Shown here piece after piece: positions 15,201 to 29,945 of a stretch of DNA of 64,000 bases; the first letter of the stretch is position 1; each line of letters starts with the position of its first letter. Below the pieces are notes generated by a model. The model had not been told where the DNA came from and did not search any database. It was given only the letters and a program-made list of their open reading frames with translations. The stretch lies in the NCBI GenBank assembly GCA_029207755.1, contig JARCOQ010000003.1, positions 45,342,144 to 45,406,143 on the forward strand, given 5' to 3'. The stretch comes from Chamaea fasciata. Its lineage: Eukaryota; Chordata; Aves; Passeriformes; Sylviidae. The position numbers and the translations under genes were made by a program.

Positions 15201-18200
15201 GGTGGTCTTGGAACTGGGGAAATGGTAAATGAACAAGGACAGATATAGGAATTAGATCCAGGTAAAGAAGCAATATAGCCTTGCTGTAAGTGAATTAAAA
15301 TAATCACATTTGTGCTATGAAAGAAGGCTTTTTTTTTTTTTTTTTTTACTTTTACTTTTATGGATTTTGATATTAAGTCCTGTCATAATTACATGAGATT
15401 TTGTTTGGTTATTATTTTAGGAATTTTTGTAACAAGATAATGGAAAAATAGCCTTGAAGTATAAAAGCATGTATTTGTGACTAAATCTTCACAATCTAAT
15501 GAAACATATTCAGAACTCATAAAAGTTTATCCATGAACTTAGGGTATTTTTTGGCATTCGTAAAACTGTGATTTTATGCATACGGAAGAATCCCAAAATC
15601 CATATGGATAAGGAAAAGACAGAAGAGGAAAGAGTTGAGCTTAGAGATCAGAAAGCAAATGAAAATAATTCAAAGTACTAACCTGCCTCATCCCTCTTCC
15701 TGAATACATGACTTCTAGGTCTCCCCACTGATTGTGGAGATTACAGGTAAAGATTCTTTCACATTTAGATTATATACATTGTCACATATCCAGATAGTTT
15801 AGTCAAAGGGTATCTTGCTTTTTTTTCATGTTGCTTTGTGTTCTGGCTAGAAAAGCTAACAATCAGAAACCTGATTTATACTGAAAAAAGAAAAAGTATT
15901 GAAGTCTCACAGCTTCAACAATTGTTTATAAATATTGGAAACCTAAAATTTTCCTTCTGCTGTGTGAAAAGTATCTTAAAAAAGATGCTCTGCAGTTCCT
16001 GTCCTAGAATATTCAGTTGGTATTGCCAAGCAACTGTATGAAATCTTACTTCTCTTTGGCCCAAAAATGCAAGACATTCTGGTTTTTTAAAGTCAGGATC
16101 TTTTTTTTTTTAATTTATAGAACATATATGGCATCATTAATTTATCAGGAGTTGGTCTTCTCAGACTGCCTAAGACTGCAGTGCAAGAGAGGCATTGTTC
16201 TGGAAAGTCAGGCTGGGTAAAATATGCATGTGTGGGAAAAATCAAGTTGTTGCTTATTTTTTCATTAGCCATATATAAAACCAGCATCTTATCCTTGTAA
16301 AAACCACTTATGTTACCTCACTTTGACATTTTACACGATCTATCCTGATATATTAGTTCCTTCCATTTATAGTCAGGGCACATTCTGCCAGGCGGTCCAT
16401 ATGGCTGTGGTCCTCAGTGAAGATGGCAGAAGCTGTACACATATTACTAAGGGTACACATACTTCCAAGGTTAGAACTCAGCTGCTAGTATTCCAGGTGA
16501 GGAATGCAACCTCTTCTTTGGTTGGGTACATTTGGATTATTAACACTGCTAAGAATACAGCTTTGTGAGAACGTTTTTGTGCTTTCTGGTTCTAATGCTC
16601 TGGTCTTTGAAAATTATTTTTTTAGTAAATACAAGTTTAGAATTGTATTTTTCCTTTCCCCCTTTAAGATGATTTTTAATTTTCATGGTTTCTACTTAAA
16701 CATGAGCAGGCGTTAAACTCTGATATGTGTGGAAAAGCTAGCCCTCAGGGTAGTGAGGCATGAAAGGTATGGTGTAGGTAAATGATCCTGCTCACAGTGT
16801 CGGTGCTGCACACGTATGTGGGGGCTCACTGGTTTTCTGGCAGCACTGCTGGCAAGCTTGCCCTATTGCATTTGTTGCGGCAATTGCTCAGAAATCTTTG
16901 TGATAGTGAGAGGTGTGGATCTTGCGTGTCGGTGGAGATGCAACAGCAAGCAGAAGCAATTCTCAGCTGTGGAATGAGGGTTTGCTAATGGTGCAAAGGG
17001 AGCTAGGGAAACAGCCGCACATCTCTCTCACTGGATGGTTGCTGAAGTACATTTGTTTTGTGCTTGTAGTTTAGCAGCCTTGCTTAGGAGAACAAAATCA
17101 TTTCAGTACCAGACAGAATATGTATCTGTACAGCTCTAATACTTTAAATCACCAAATGCGTGTTCCCAATAAATTATTAGCGTATTTTTCCTGCACTCTT
17201 CCTACTATGTGTTCTAACTTCTCAGTCTTTTCCTGTCTTTCTTTCTGATGAGCTCTTATTTATGTATGTCTCTGGTGACCTTTTGTTCCCTTTGGTCTAG
17301 TGGTCTGTGCTGTTCCTGAACTTCTCAGAGATTTGGGAAGGTCCAGGAGTGCACAGCTTTGCAATATGACATTTATAGCTCTGAAAACCACATTATTATT
17401 TTCAGATGTTTTTTAGAGGTTTTTATGATGTTTTGTTTTTTGTAACTGAATTACTGCTGAAGCACACAATCTTATTACCCACACTCCATCTCTTAATAGG
17501 TTCTTTTAGGGCTGCTTATAGAATTCGACTACGGTTTTCTCTGCTGCTGTAGACGATATGGCCATTTCTCATTTCATTCTTATGTGAGATCTGTCTGTGG
17601 AAGTTCCAAGACCAGTTGTAGCTTTAGTACCACGAGATCAGTTATTGACATGTGGCAGACTAATTGAACAAAAGAATGCACTTTACATCTTATGTGTGCC
17701 TCCTTTGAGTTGCTTTACAACAGGGCTCTTTACCTGTCACGGAAGTTTTACAAGGCTTGTTGATGTTTTTTGTTTTGTGTGATTGGGTATTTTTCTGTAG
17801 TTCATTTCTCTTCCTTTTAAGAGCTATGTGTAGTTAAAAATTTAGGCAGTAAAATTCGGCCATTGTTGGCCAATTATTTCCTAATTAATATCTTTTTATG
17901 CCATACAAATAAATATATGTGTGCCCCTTCAAATAGTTATTTGTCTGTCATTTGTCATGTACACTGTGAAAAGTAATACTGACTTTTCGTGGTCAATTCT
18001 ATATCACTGACATTTAACAATATTACTTGCATCCAGGGCACATTCTGCCAGGCATCCCAACTTTTTTACAGTTGCAATGTTTTCCTAACGAAAGTAAATT
18101 GAATTCTAAATTATTAATGAATGTTTGTTACATGAAATGAAGAAAAAGCTGTGTAATAAAGTACATAGGCTTTTTTCACCTTTTTTTCTGTGATATGATT

Positions 18201-21200
18201 GGTTCTGAATTCAAAACAAAAGAATTATATAAATATACTGTGTGCAACCCAACTCAAGCCATTTATCTGTTAAGAAGTAGTTCCCAGACAAACTCTGTAC
18301 AAAACAGCCTTCTGATGAATCATTAGACTGTCAAATCTGGAAAATTCTGGCAAAAAACACTAAAAAACTTATGCTGAATGTTAAAACTTATTTTAACTGT
18401 CTGCAATAACTTCTTTGTATCGAGTAGGAGGAATTCAGTCTCTGTACTACTTGGAAATGTACTCCGTAAAAACTACCACTCTTAGCTAATCAGTTTTCTT
18501 GTTGACTTGATTGCAAATGTGCAAAGCTCAATCACTGTGCCGTATCATTCTCTACACCTACACCAGAGGGGTGCAGAAGGTCATTAGTACAAAAGCTTAT
18601 GATGGATATAACTATATAGGTGCTTAATTCAGAAATAAGTAACATATTCAAAATTTAAATAGATGTTTAATAGGGGAAAAAAAAGGAACAGAGTTCTTAA
18701 AAGAAAAATCTCTTCTCACATTCAAATTTAAGGACGTAGCCACAGTCTTGAATAAGTGAAAAAGGTCACAATGTTAAATTAGATCCAAGGGAAAAAATCT
18801 GTAAAATCAAGTTGGTTTAATACATTAAATTTCTGTATTCCTTTTTTCCCTCTCCTTGCTCTCATTTTGTGCTTAGCCATTTTAAAAGCACTTATACTAT
18901 ATTTCATTTTATACATTGTTATCAGCTGATTGCCTCTGTTAATTTGTGTTAATGGTTTCTATGGCAACTGCAAATGCATTGGTCTAATATTATATCATGG
19001 ATAAGAAGTTACATATTTATAGTTCCAAACTGTCATGTTTTTAAGACAGTATTCCACAATAACTTTTGAACATAGAGTTCTTTAGAGGAAATTATTTATC
19101 TTTTTTGTGTCCTTCCAATAGCAAATAATCAAACTCATAGTGTATCATCACCTGAGATGTTAATGTGAATACTCTTATATCAAATAATAATTTCTCATAA
19201 CATTTATTTCAGCATGTGCTGGAAGGATACAGCCCTTTTTCACATCTACCTAATTAAACATTGGACAATGCAGGATGTCAGCTTAAGAGTTTGGAATAAA
19301 TATGAAAAGTAGATCCCTCAAATGGTATTAGTGTTGGCCCTGCCACTGTCCTTTCCACAGAATATAATTAGAGCTGATATGGTTTTGTAATTTGTGTCCC
19401 CAATAATGCATTACCTTTATCTTTTTGTTAGCCCTTTTATCATGTAGTCCCTTAATGTCCCAAATAATGCTTGTCCCTTAATATTTCTTGTCCTAGAGGA
19501 GTAACATGTAGGACCAGATTTCATCAAGCACTGTTTTTTAGCTGACCTTTCAATATCTGTTCACTATGACAAGGCAAGAGGCAGATAGCCTTGCATCTAA
19601 GCATTTAAAAGATAACAAAAGATACCTGCAAGAATTTTTTCAGAATGGATGTTGCATTTCTTCTCTGCTTGCAAAGATAGAATTGAAACCACATATGTTC
19701 CTAAAACTAGAACTTTAATGCTGTAAAAGAAGTAAGGTACTCTCACTGGAGGCACTGTCTTCTAAAATAATAGGCATTGATTTTGGACTTCTTAGTATAC
19801 CTAACCAATAATAAAAGCCTCTCATTATCCTTGGCATTGTACTGAAGAGAACAAACAAGAACAATTTTTTATATGATACGTCCGATCTGTAATTTTTTTA
19901 TGAATATAGATATTCGGGAAAACATGGAGAATTCTTTGCATGATTTCTCTCATTGCCAAAAAATTCTGACAGGATGTGAGAAGAAACTATAGATGAGAAA
20001 ATAATTCTGTTATTCACTAAAAATTAGATTAGCCATTTAAAGAATCCAGTTAAACACTGCTTTCAAATAAGGTAATTTGGCAGTAGAGGAAAACCTAATT
20101 AGTGTTTTTTAATAAACCTAAAATGCAAAGATTAAACCTTACCAATACTTTCATTTCAGCTGGAGAGAGGTTAGTTTAATTATCTACTGCAAAAACTCCA
20201 CACATGGAGCACATAAATTATATTCTTGCAAACCCCTTTATTTTTGAAAAATACATGTCTTAAGTAGTTCTATAGTAAGGCATGGGTTTATGTTCTGTTT
20301 TGTAGTTTATTAATTAGTGTTGCACACATTTATTATTTTTTATTAGTAGTATTTTGTTCTTTTGTTTTTAACTTATTTATTATTTGGGCATTTCATCTAT
20401 CTTGTTTAGTTCTATAGTAATTAAACAAACACCAGTATATTTGTGGTACAGGAATGTCTCAGCTTTAGTTAGAAACAAATTTCTTTTTATGATAGCTGCT
20501 CCATAAACAGTGTATGAAATATGCTGCTGCTCCATAAACAGTGAAATAGCTGCTCCATAAACAGTGAAAAGTTCTTTTGACTTTTCTGTCATACTCTTTG
20601 GATCTGTCGTTGTTTCTGTGGTTTGTATTGTTGCTTTATTAAGTATATTTGAGAGAAACTTCCAGCGGGTATAAGACACAGAGCTTTGTTTATTTGTGTG
20701 TGTCACTTGTTTTTTAGTGAATTCAGTCTTGTAATTTCTAGACTGTTGCAATTTCTTTGATTCCTTGCCGTATTTGAATTTGCATGATTTCAGTTGATAT
20801 GAGCAGTAACTTTTATGCTGCTATTGAAGAATGATCTTGTCTGTAAGACAAAACCCAGTTTCTGAAATTGAACTGATTTTTTGTGCTTTTGCAGGATGTG
20901 AAAAATCGACGAAATCCTCGCCTTGTACCATATGCTCTTTTGGATGATCGGACAAAGAAGTCCAACAAAGACAGTCTTCGGGAAGCAGTCCGCACCCTCC
21001 TAGGCTATGGTTACAATCTGGAAGCTCCTGATCAAGATCATGGTAATTAATTTTTGTCTTTTCTTCTCAAAAAAAAAAGGTTAGGATTTTCCACTCTGCT
21101 ACTGAATTTGTTGGTCCAGTAAAATATTTTGAACAGTGTTTCCAAATCTAATAGGTGCTTTTTTCCATTTTCTGTTCGCTTAGATCTTAATTTCTTTCTT

Positions 21201-24200
21201 TTCCTTATTGTTTCCTTTCCTTTTTGTTTCCTTTCCTTGTCCTGTGGCCTCAAATGAATATTTACAAAAAAAAAATACATAAACTCAGTAGCTGTGAATT
21301 TTATATTCCTAAAATTTTAACTTTAAATAATGAAGAATTCTACACTTTGTGTGCAATCTTGTATTTAAACAATTAAAGCCACACGATGAACTTTTCTAGA
21401 ATGAATGACTGCAAACCAAATTTCTGTGAATGTCAACCTATGAGTCTAGAATTAGAGAGTCTGTTCGAGCCATTAAGTTTCCTGGACTTTCTCAGGTCTT
21501 GAAAGTTGAATTAGACTATAAGCAAGTTTTAATTCATTTTTTACAAAGTTTTCTTTGAACTTGCATAATTGCCTGGTTGAATGTTACATTGATACTGTGG
21601 GCAGTATTTTCAGTTTGAGACATCCTAGACAAGAAAAAAAAATCTGAACTAGTAACAGAGAATTTTAAAAGAAGATACAACATTAAACTCTATAACTGCA
21701 GCATATATAATGTTAGGAAAGTACACGAAATCAGGAGACATAATGTACAAATAAAATAAACAGAACTAACCGCTATCAACTTTATTTTGTAAGTTCGCTT
21801 AGAGATAAGGAAAGAGGGAATAATCAAAATTGAAACTAGCATCTTTATCACCTCAGCTTTGAGAAATTTGTTTAAACCTTATTTTTTTTTTCTTCATATA
21901 GTGATAGTGATAGTGGTTGTTAAGTTTTGACCTATTTAGGCCATAGACCTTCAGTAAAGCATTTCTGCAGAAGATATAACTCATACCTAAAGTGTACACA
22001 GGGAACCTACCATTTGAAATTTTTTTTCCGAAGCACATGCATGCACTGATCCTCAGCTTTTATGAGATACTGCCATTAAATTACACCTGAATATGAGGGA
22101 TTGCTGAAACCATGAATGTGTAACAAAACTGGATTGCTGAATAGGTAGAACAGTGTTTCTTAGTGGAATGGACAGTGTTGGTGGCAGAATGCCATGGTCT
22201 CACTCTTAAATCTGCCAAGATTGGAGAGTATAACCCTGCTGCATAATCCTAGAATTTCTTCCCCTCCCACTGTTAGGGAGGAGATGCTGCAAAGAAAGAT
22301 TGAGCATGACTTCTTCTTGTTTCTGAGAAGGTGAGTTGGCTGGTACAGGAGGCCTTTGCCTCTTGTCAGGATATAGGGGCTGTCTAATGGCGAGAGGGGG
22401 AGAGAGCACACTCCTTTTCCACAGTCTGTTCCACATCCTGCTGAACAATAGTTATCCCCTTTTTCATTTAAAGCTCTGAGAACCTCATGCTGCTGCCTTT
22501 TCTTGGGAACAAACTGTTGAACACCACTATCTTTTTCCTTAGAATACAGAGATTTTTTAGCTGGTTCTGTGAATGGAGTTACTAATGAAATGTAAAGAAT
22601 ACAAGTGCAATCTTTGAATCTGAAAGACGTGATCAAGGTTGTTGCAAAATTCCCAGAGGAAAGGAACTGCAGAACAGTGTCCCACAAATTGATCTTTCTT
22701 GAGCAAAAACTGAAATTGTATTTTGCAAAAGATTTTTATAGTCATTTTGGGGATTTATATTTTGCAATTTGTGAGCTTCTCATCTTTTGGGGGATGCATA
22801 AAACATGTCAAAAGGATCCTCTCATCAGCCAAAATCCATATTGTTAATAAGGATTTAGAGCCCTCTAGTGGTGTTCTGCATCTTCAATCATTAACTTTAT
22901 TTAAACATTAATTTTACAAAGTTCTCTAGTATTGGTTTTTATGTTTTTTTTTATTGCTAATACTTACTGGTTTTCCCACGGCAGCTGTATTTTTGCAATT
23001 GCTTAGACTCTAGAAAGCATTTTGTTACTTAAAATCTAAAAAGAAACATTTTCTCAGTTACCATGCTTTGTGGTGTTTCATCCCTACAGATGAGGTACTA
23101 AGGGTCTTCAAAAGTGTTCTTAAGGCATTAATTGTGTAGACTATCAAAGAGAAAATTTTACTGATAAAGAATTACATGGCAGAGAGTTGTCTTGCTTAGA
23201 GGAAACTTAACGAACCTCACCTAACTGAAGTCAGGCATGGTGGCATAAGAAGTGATGGTTAATTCTGAAGGATGTAATTTTATAGGCTATCCTAGGTGAT
23301 ATTTGAAATGTGGATCTTGATGTGTGTGAGAAAACAGAAGAGAAAGGGAGAACTACTTAGCGTTGTCTAACAAACAGGTGCAGGTAGGTGCAGACAAATT
23401 TGATCTTAAAAAAAACTCAGGGAGAAGAGGAATTGTAGCGATTAGACTGGAATGCAGACGTTTCAAATTTTGCACAGGCTTTATTTGATACATTAAAAAT
23501 TTGTCAGAAAAGATCCATGCTCTTTACCTTTCACCCCGCTAATCTGAGAAAAAGAATCAGAGTCATCTATTTGTAGCTGCATTCAGATTTCTAAGTTCTC
23601 TCTTTGTGTGTGTGATGTTTTCCTGTTGTTGTTGTGGGGATTTTTTGTTGTTTATTTAAGCCACTGATTCCAAGCATGGGCAAGGACACTTTCCCCACAC
23701 AGCTGTTCTGCAGGCACATTCTTCTTTCCATTTCTATGCTCCAAGGGACTCCTTTACCTTTTGCTTTTGCTTTCATTGTTTCTTGACAGTAGTTGAAAAC
23801 AGTATTTTCTGCATTGACTTTTTTTTTCCCCCCTTTATACTAATTTTAATTATTTTAACCCTTACAGCAACAAGACTGGATGTGTGCAGTGGGATAATGG
23901 AAAAGTTCAGGATCTTCCGCACAGAAAAGACCTATGCAGTGAAGGCTGGGAAGTGGTACTTTGAGTTTGAGGCAGTTACTGCAGGAGACATGAGGGTTGG
24001 CTGGACCAGGCCGGGTTGTCTGCCAGATCAGGAACTTGGCTCAGATGAAGAAGCTTTTGTTTTTGATGGCTTTAAGGTTTGTATGTGTTTATGTGTAATA
24101 ATATGAGTGACTGCAAAACTTTTAATGTGTGTGTCTCGTTCCATGTATCATTGCCTCTGTTGCCTTCCCTGCTTTCATTGATGTTTCATGAAATTATTTC

Positions 24201-27200
24201 TCTGTCTTTGAGGGCCTAGGGAGAGTAACTAGAATCAGTGTCACCTGAAAAATTAATTAGCAAGGTCTGGCATTTCTATAAAGTTTTTTCAAAAATTCAG
24301 GTGTTTCTACAGTATAAATAATGAAAATCAAAGTGGCTTAATCAAGTTCAAAATACTGGCAGAGCTGTAATTAGCTATGAATAATTTCTTTCAAGTTTTA
24401 CTCTGTTGTTCTCTCTAAAAGAAGTGCCATTAAGGAATAAATATGGTTAAGATTATTACCAGTGTTTGAGGCAAACTTTGATACAAAGTTTTTGCAGAAA
24501 TGTAAGAATTCCAAAGAGTATAGCTAGGTTTTCATGGAAATCCTCACAGATTAAATGAAGTATGGGAGAACCACTAAAGGTTGCTCAAATTTAACTCCGC
24601 ATGATAAAAATGACTGATTGAAATCTAGTAGTAAAAATATATAGGAAAACAAACCTTTATATTACTGACTATCCTCAGAATAGATTAAATGACTCATTGA
24701 AATTTTTAATTTCAGTGTGAGGGCAAGTGCAACTGCTATCCAAACCTCAGTTGTTATTAAGACTACTGATGACTCATTGTCAAATTATTTTTTGTATCTG
24801 GCTTTGGAATTAATTTGCCTTATTACTTTTAAAATATGTAACAGAAATCAACAGTATTCCTGGATGTAGCCAGCAAGTAAAACTTCTCAAGATATATTTT
24901 ATTTATGCTGTGGGAATTTATTTGTTTCCCACTCTTGTGTTGCATGAGAAGATGCCTTGAAAAGAGAACTGAAACTGTTTGTAAAGCATTTTATGTAAAT
25001 CATTCAAGTCCTCAATTTTTACTGGAATACCTATGTGCTTGCCTTGTGAATCTTAGGTTTCTATGTTTAGGTCTCAATCCACAAAGCTATTTTGTTGTGT
25101 TTGATTTTAATGGGTTCTTTCCTTGGCTGGAAAAAAAATTTGACCTTCGAGGTATTGAGAAAGGTTCATTGGTTTTGCACAACTTCTAGGATGGATACAG
25201 TGCATAAAAATCAGCTTTTGATGAAATACATGAATAGGAATCCTATCTGTTTTTAGTTATTAATGCTTGTTTTTTTTCTATGCTTGGTTACGGTAATACA
25301 TAACAGATGTTAATTTATTTGAACTCAAATCCAAGACCCTACTGAAAGCCTTTGCAGTCTTTGAGTTGAAAGTCAGTCAGAGGAATCATTAATCATGCCC
25401 TCAGCTACTCTGGAATCTATCAGAAACCCAGCGCTTGTCTCATTCACAGACAGTTCTATTCCTTCCAAAATCTGATATGAGAGAAAGATTAATTTATCTT
25501 GCACAAAATATTTTAAGAATTATATGTAAGGAAACAATACAGATTGTTTGCAAGTAATGAATGTATAGGCTGCCAAAGTAAATAAAAACGATTGCTTAAG
25601 AAGGGTTTGTGAAGTAGCTATTAAACATTGTCATTGATAGAATATTATTGTGATTACAAGTCTTCCATGGAATTTCTGCAGAAAACTAAACTATACTCCT
25701 ACTTCTTCCTAAAATGTTGAAATTTTCCATGTCAGCTCTCTTAGCAATGTTTTATAATGCTGATGTGAGTGGTGCTTGCAGGAAATTAATTCTTGGATTT
25801 CCATATTAAGAGTCAGCTTGAAGTACTCACAGGCACAGTTTTGGAATGATATTCTGTGAAAGTGTTCATTTTAGTGCCATCCTAATTGAGGCAGTTAATT
25901 ATTAGTTCTACCCTTAAGGATGACAACAACATATGCATTGTCAATATTTCTTCTTTTAAATGCTTATAATTATTTTCAGGCACAGCGGTGGCATCAAGGT
26001 AATGAGCATTTTGGCCGCTCTTGGTTGGCAGGAGATGTTGTTGGATGTATGGTTGACATGAATGAGCACACTATGATGTTCACTTTAAATGGTGAAATCC
26101 TGCTTGATGACTCAGGCTCAGAACTTGCATTCAAGGACTTTGAGGTTGCTGATGGTAAGTAGTCTATTATATCGTGCTGTTAACTTGCTATTGCCTGGTT
26201 TTCGCTGTGACTTCACTTTAATGTGTTTTGTGTTTCATGTCCCTGTTCTCATCCCTGACCCTGCCTCCCCTGCCTTGTCTTTTTTACTATTTGATTAGAA
26301 TTAGCCTTTTGGAAAGGACATTTGCTGGGTGTGAAAATGAGGAAGGACTTTTTTCTGTGGTTGTCTTTGTGGCTGTCTTTTGTTGTGAGACCCTTTAACT
26401 GTTTTTCAGGGTTGTGTCTGAAGAGGCAGATTCATTATTTTAATATTTCGTCCTCGCTGCAGTAGATCACCATATGATGTAATTGAATTATAGAATGTAT
26501 CATAGAATGGTTGAGTTGGAAGGGACCTTTTAAGAGCACCTAGTTCATCCCCCTGCCATGTGGGGAAAGGACATCAGATTTTATCTAGATGAAATACTGA
26601 AATAATACCAAGCATCTGCCCAATTAGTGAGAAACTGTGGTAGCAAGTTTAAGTCATCTTTAAGGTCTTGTTTTAGCACTGGGAAGAGAAATGACACCTG
26701 AGCCAGTCAGCTGATACAAAACTGTCTTCCAAAATATTCTGCTTCATTCTAAACCAGCACATTGACCTTTGTGCCTGTTGTAGGTTTCTTGGTACAGGTT
26801 TCAGCATGCACAAGCAGGTGCTACTTTACTGTGAAGACATAACTTATGAGATTGCTAGAGACAGCAAAGATTGTGAGGGCCTGTCGGGTGGCAGATTGAT
26901 TCTGTTCCAAAGAAGAATTTTTTTTTAACAATTTAATTATATACCTATGTGCAGATAGAAACAGAAAAGGGGTAAGAAATTGTGTTAACTGCCTAAAACT
27001 TTGAACTATGGTGTTGTTTAAAAAAAAAAAAGCTTTAGGTTTTCTTTTCTTGTAGGTATATATATTCTGCCAAAAATATTATACATCTGTTAAACAATAC
27101 ATCTGTAGCAGAGAGATAATATTACTTTTTTGATCAATAAGAGCTCCACATAATACTGTTGGGTTACTCATCCCTATTCCCATGGGAAATATGAATTTCA

Positions 27201-27964
27201 TATCTCTTAGTCAATTCCCTCTTTGAATTTTAACGACTTTATTTTCATCTGGATTTCAGAGTATTTTACTTTCAGGAGTGCTTCAGGAGATTTTTTTCCC
27301 CTTCGTCTGCCAAACATTAGGAATCAGATATATTTTTACTTTCTTTAAAATTACACAATTGCCATTAATTTTCTGGACTGGCCTGTTACTTTACTGCCTT
27401 TGTTACTTTACATTCCTTACATGCAATGGCAACATGATGAGGGATTGGAATACGCAAACTGACTTACTGTTAGTGTTATATGCAAAAAATCATCTTGGTG
27501 CCATTACATTTTAATGGCTTTCCAGTTATTAGTTAGTATACTCCCATTGAGGAAGAAACTCAAATTCCATTAAATTCTGAAGGGAGACTGGATTTATTCC
27601 AAGTTGATGAAATCACGGTGGCATACTTTTTGTGGTGCTTGTTTTTAGCTGCAGGTTAAAATTGAAACAGATCTCTCTGCTAAAGGAGTTCCTGTCTTGA
27701 CATGGAGTCTTAAGTCTTTGGTAACCATGTCAGAGACTTTATGTCAAAGCTCTCAGATTTTGCACAATATCCTTGTGATTCACATTAAGTTCCTTTAGTA
27801 TTATTTATGTAGGAAAGAGCTTGGCCTTTGAAATAACCTTCTAGTCTTTTTTCACAGGAATGTGCTGATTGACCTCAGATTTAATAACTCCAAAGCTGTA
27901 TTTGAAATTATTATGCATATTTAATACACTTGAAATACCTGAAATAAATTTTTTGAGCTTGCTG

Positions 27965-28001
<37 letters not shown>

Positions 28002-29945
28002 GCTGGCTTTAGTTTGGTTTTGTTACTCTTGCTTAACAGCACTGAGACTTTTCTGCAGGTCATTTCAATCAGTGAATCATGTGCATGTTGTGTTGCTGCA
28101 AAAAGGAACCTTTTGCTTTAGAAAGCAGTTAGAATTTCTGATGCAGCCTCACAGTAAATTGGTCCTGTAGATTTAATTTATTTAGGAACAATGAAAAGGG
28201 GATATGGTTCTCTGCCAGCTGAGTAATACACCTTGTGCTGCTTGTTAGGTTGTACTGCCAACAAGAGGAGCTCTTTGGGGTTATGGCAGATGAAGTTATT
28301 TATGAGATATCATCTCAGTAGTAAAATTGATAAGCATAATTGCATCTTATTATCCATTTGTAGCAGATAAATTTAACTGTAGATATGAACAGGTACACTT
28401 GTACAAACTAAAATTTTATTAAGTTGTGATCTCTCTGAGCAGAAACTGCTTGTCTTGTTTGACAGATTGAATCAGGAGATTCATGTTGTATTCTTGAAAG
28501 TAGGGAACATTATGAAAAGTGTTGCTGTCCTGTGCTTTTGCTATGTATGATAGACAGTGCTAGAGGGTTACTTTTCATGTGGAAGTGTTTAAGTCTTTTT
28601 ACTTGTTTTGCTATTTCATACAGCAAAATAAAATTTGCTCCATAGCCCAGTTATGTATCTGGGGATTTGGGGCCAGGTTAGGGGTAAATAATCTTTTTAT
28701 GTAGCCTCTAGAATTTCCAGGGTTACATGGGATCTGTGAATAATATTATCTAAAATGGCTGGATACTCATACAAAGATGGCTATTGAAATACATTTTTAT
28801 TCTGTAGAAAGACATGTATCTGCCTTAAGGGCACACATTCTATAAGATGAGGTCCTCGGTCTTTACCATGTATGGAAGAGCCCTAAAACACCTAAATGAC
28901 AACTAAATCATTGGCAAATCAATGCAGAATCTCACCAGAGACAGAAGTAGGGTTTTCATGGTTAGGACTGGGACTGGTGTTGATATTCCATTTATGCAGA
29001 GCCACAGTTATTGTACAGTTACAATTACATGCAGGAATCAGCTACATGTACAGTACTTTCTGTTATCAATGAGAACTGTATTGGTGAGAGGGACTGTCAT
29101 CTTGATTTCACATTGCCTCCGTTGGCAAGTTAGACAAGATATGCTACATTGAGTAAAAACATCAATGACAGCTTTACCTGTGTAGGAAGTTTTCCCGTGT
29201 TTCTTTGTTTTCTTTCAGGGAATCTCACAAATACTTATTTGCATTTTATTGCATTTTATTTGTGTGTGTATTTAAAATACTTGCTTCACATCTAATCTGT
29301 CTAGGAGGTTTGGAGGTTTTTTGAAACCGCAGGAAAAATGCGTAGGTAGAAGAATTACCATTTTTTAGGGGTTGAGATGAGAATTGTGAGGTTATTGAAA
29401 ACAATTTTGATTTTGCTTAGCAACTTTTGCAACATCTTGTGGATTCCTTTAACTCAACAGGGAGCCTAGTAAGTTCTCCCTACTAGAGCTGCTAGGCTTT
29501 ATCATGGCACATGTCTCTATATGTGAATGTGATTTTCTAACTATAACTAACAACATTAGTTACGTGTTGTTTAATGCATTTTTGTTCTTTTTAGTGCTGG
29601 AAAGCACTTGCATTATTGTCCATCACTGGATTTGTACTAGCAGAACTGACACATATCATGCTGTCTGTTTTAGCTGTGTTATCTGAGGAGTTGATACCTC
29701 ATGATTTAAGAGCCAAGCTGTGAAGATAAAAATCTGGACTTCAACTTATGGCTAATAGTGTTAAGTCATTGAATTTATCATGTCTAATACAAATGCACGT
29801 GACAACCAGTTGTGTGTATATGTAGTAAAATCTTCAAAAAGTGGTACTGAAGGCTGATCATTTATCTAGTGGACAGTAATTCCTGTAGATGGTGCTTCGG
29901 AGTTTGCTTTGTCTCTGAAGAATAAAGATCATGACTAGATATTCT

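Larger units (their letters stand above)
10648..20894 (+). other. RYR2 intron 26, the largest in the window
   Basis: 10,247 bases, AT-rich. Contents: T run at 15329-15347; a 20-base exact repeat at 16374-16393 and 18034-18053; three 18-base copies at 20494-20566; a ZNF143/THAP11-like motif at 13537-13553 on the minus strand. I searched by eye for retrocopies, LTRs and structural RNAs and found none; no CR1 is recognisable. Open frames at 14257-14478, 15838-16220 and 20380-20751 lack any family resemblance. Confidence 0.8.
21043..23867 (+). other. RYR2 intron 27
   Basis: 2,825 bases. Contains a pyrimidine-rich stretch at 21190-21243 (repeated tttcctttcct), a CTCF-type motif at 22860-22871, and the longest open frame outside the exons (minus strand, 22160-22687), which I cannot assign. 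Otherwise nothing recognised. Confidence 0.8.

Noticed and set aside
20380..20751. 123-codon minus-strand frame
   Set aside because: Part of its length comes from the three 18-base repeats ([14 protein letters not shown] echoes); no family resemblance.
22160..22687. 175-codon minus-strand frame as a gene
   Set aside because: No recognised domain and low-complexity hydrophobic composition; it overlaps another frame on the same strand. Kept only as a finding.
24905..25189. 94-codon + frame in intron 28
   Set aside because: No splice context or family resemblance; composition as in surrounding intron.
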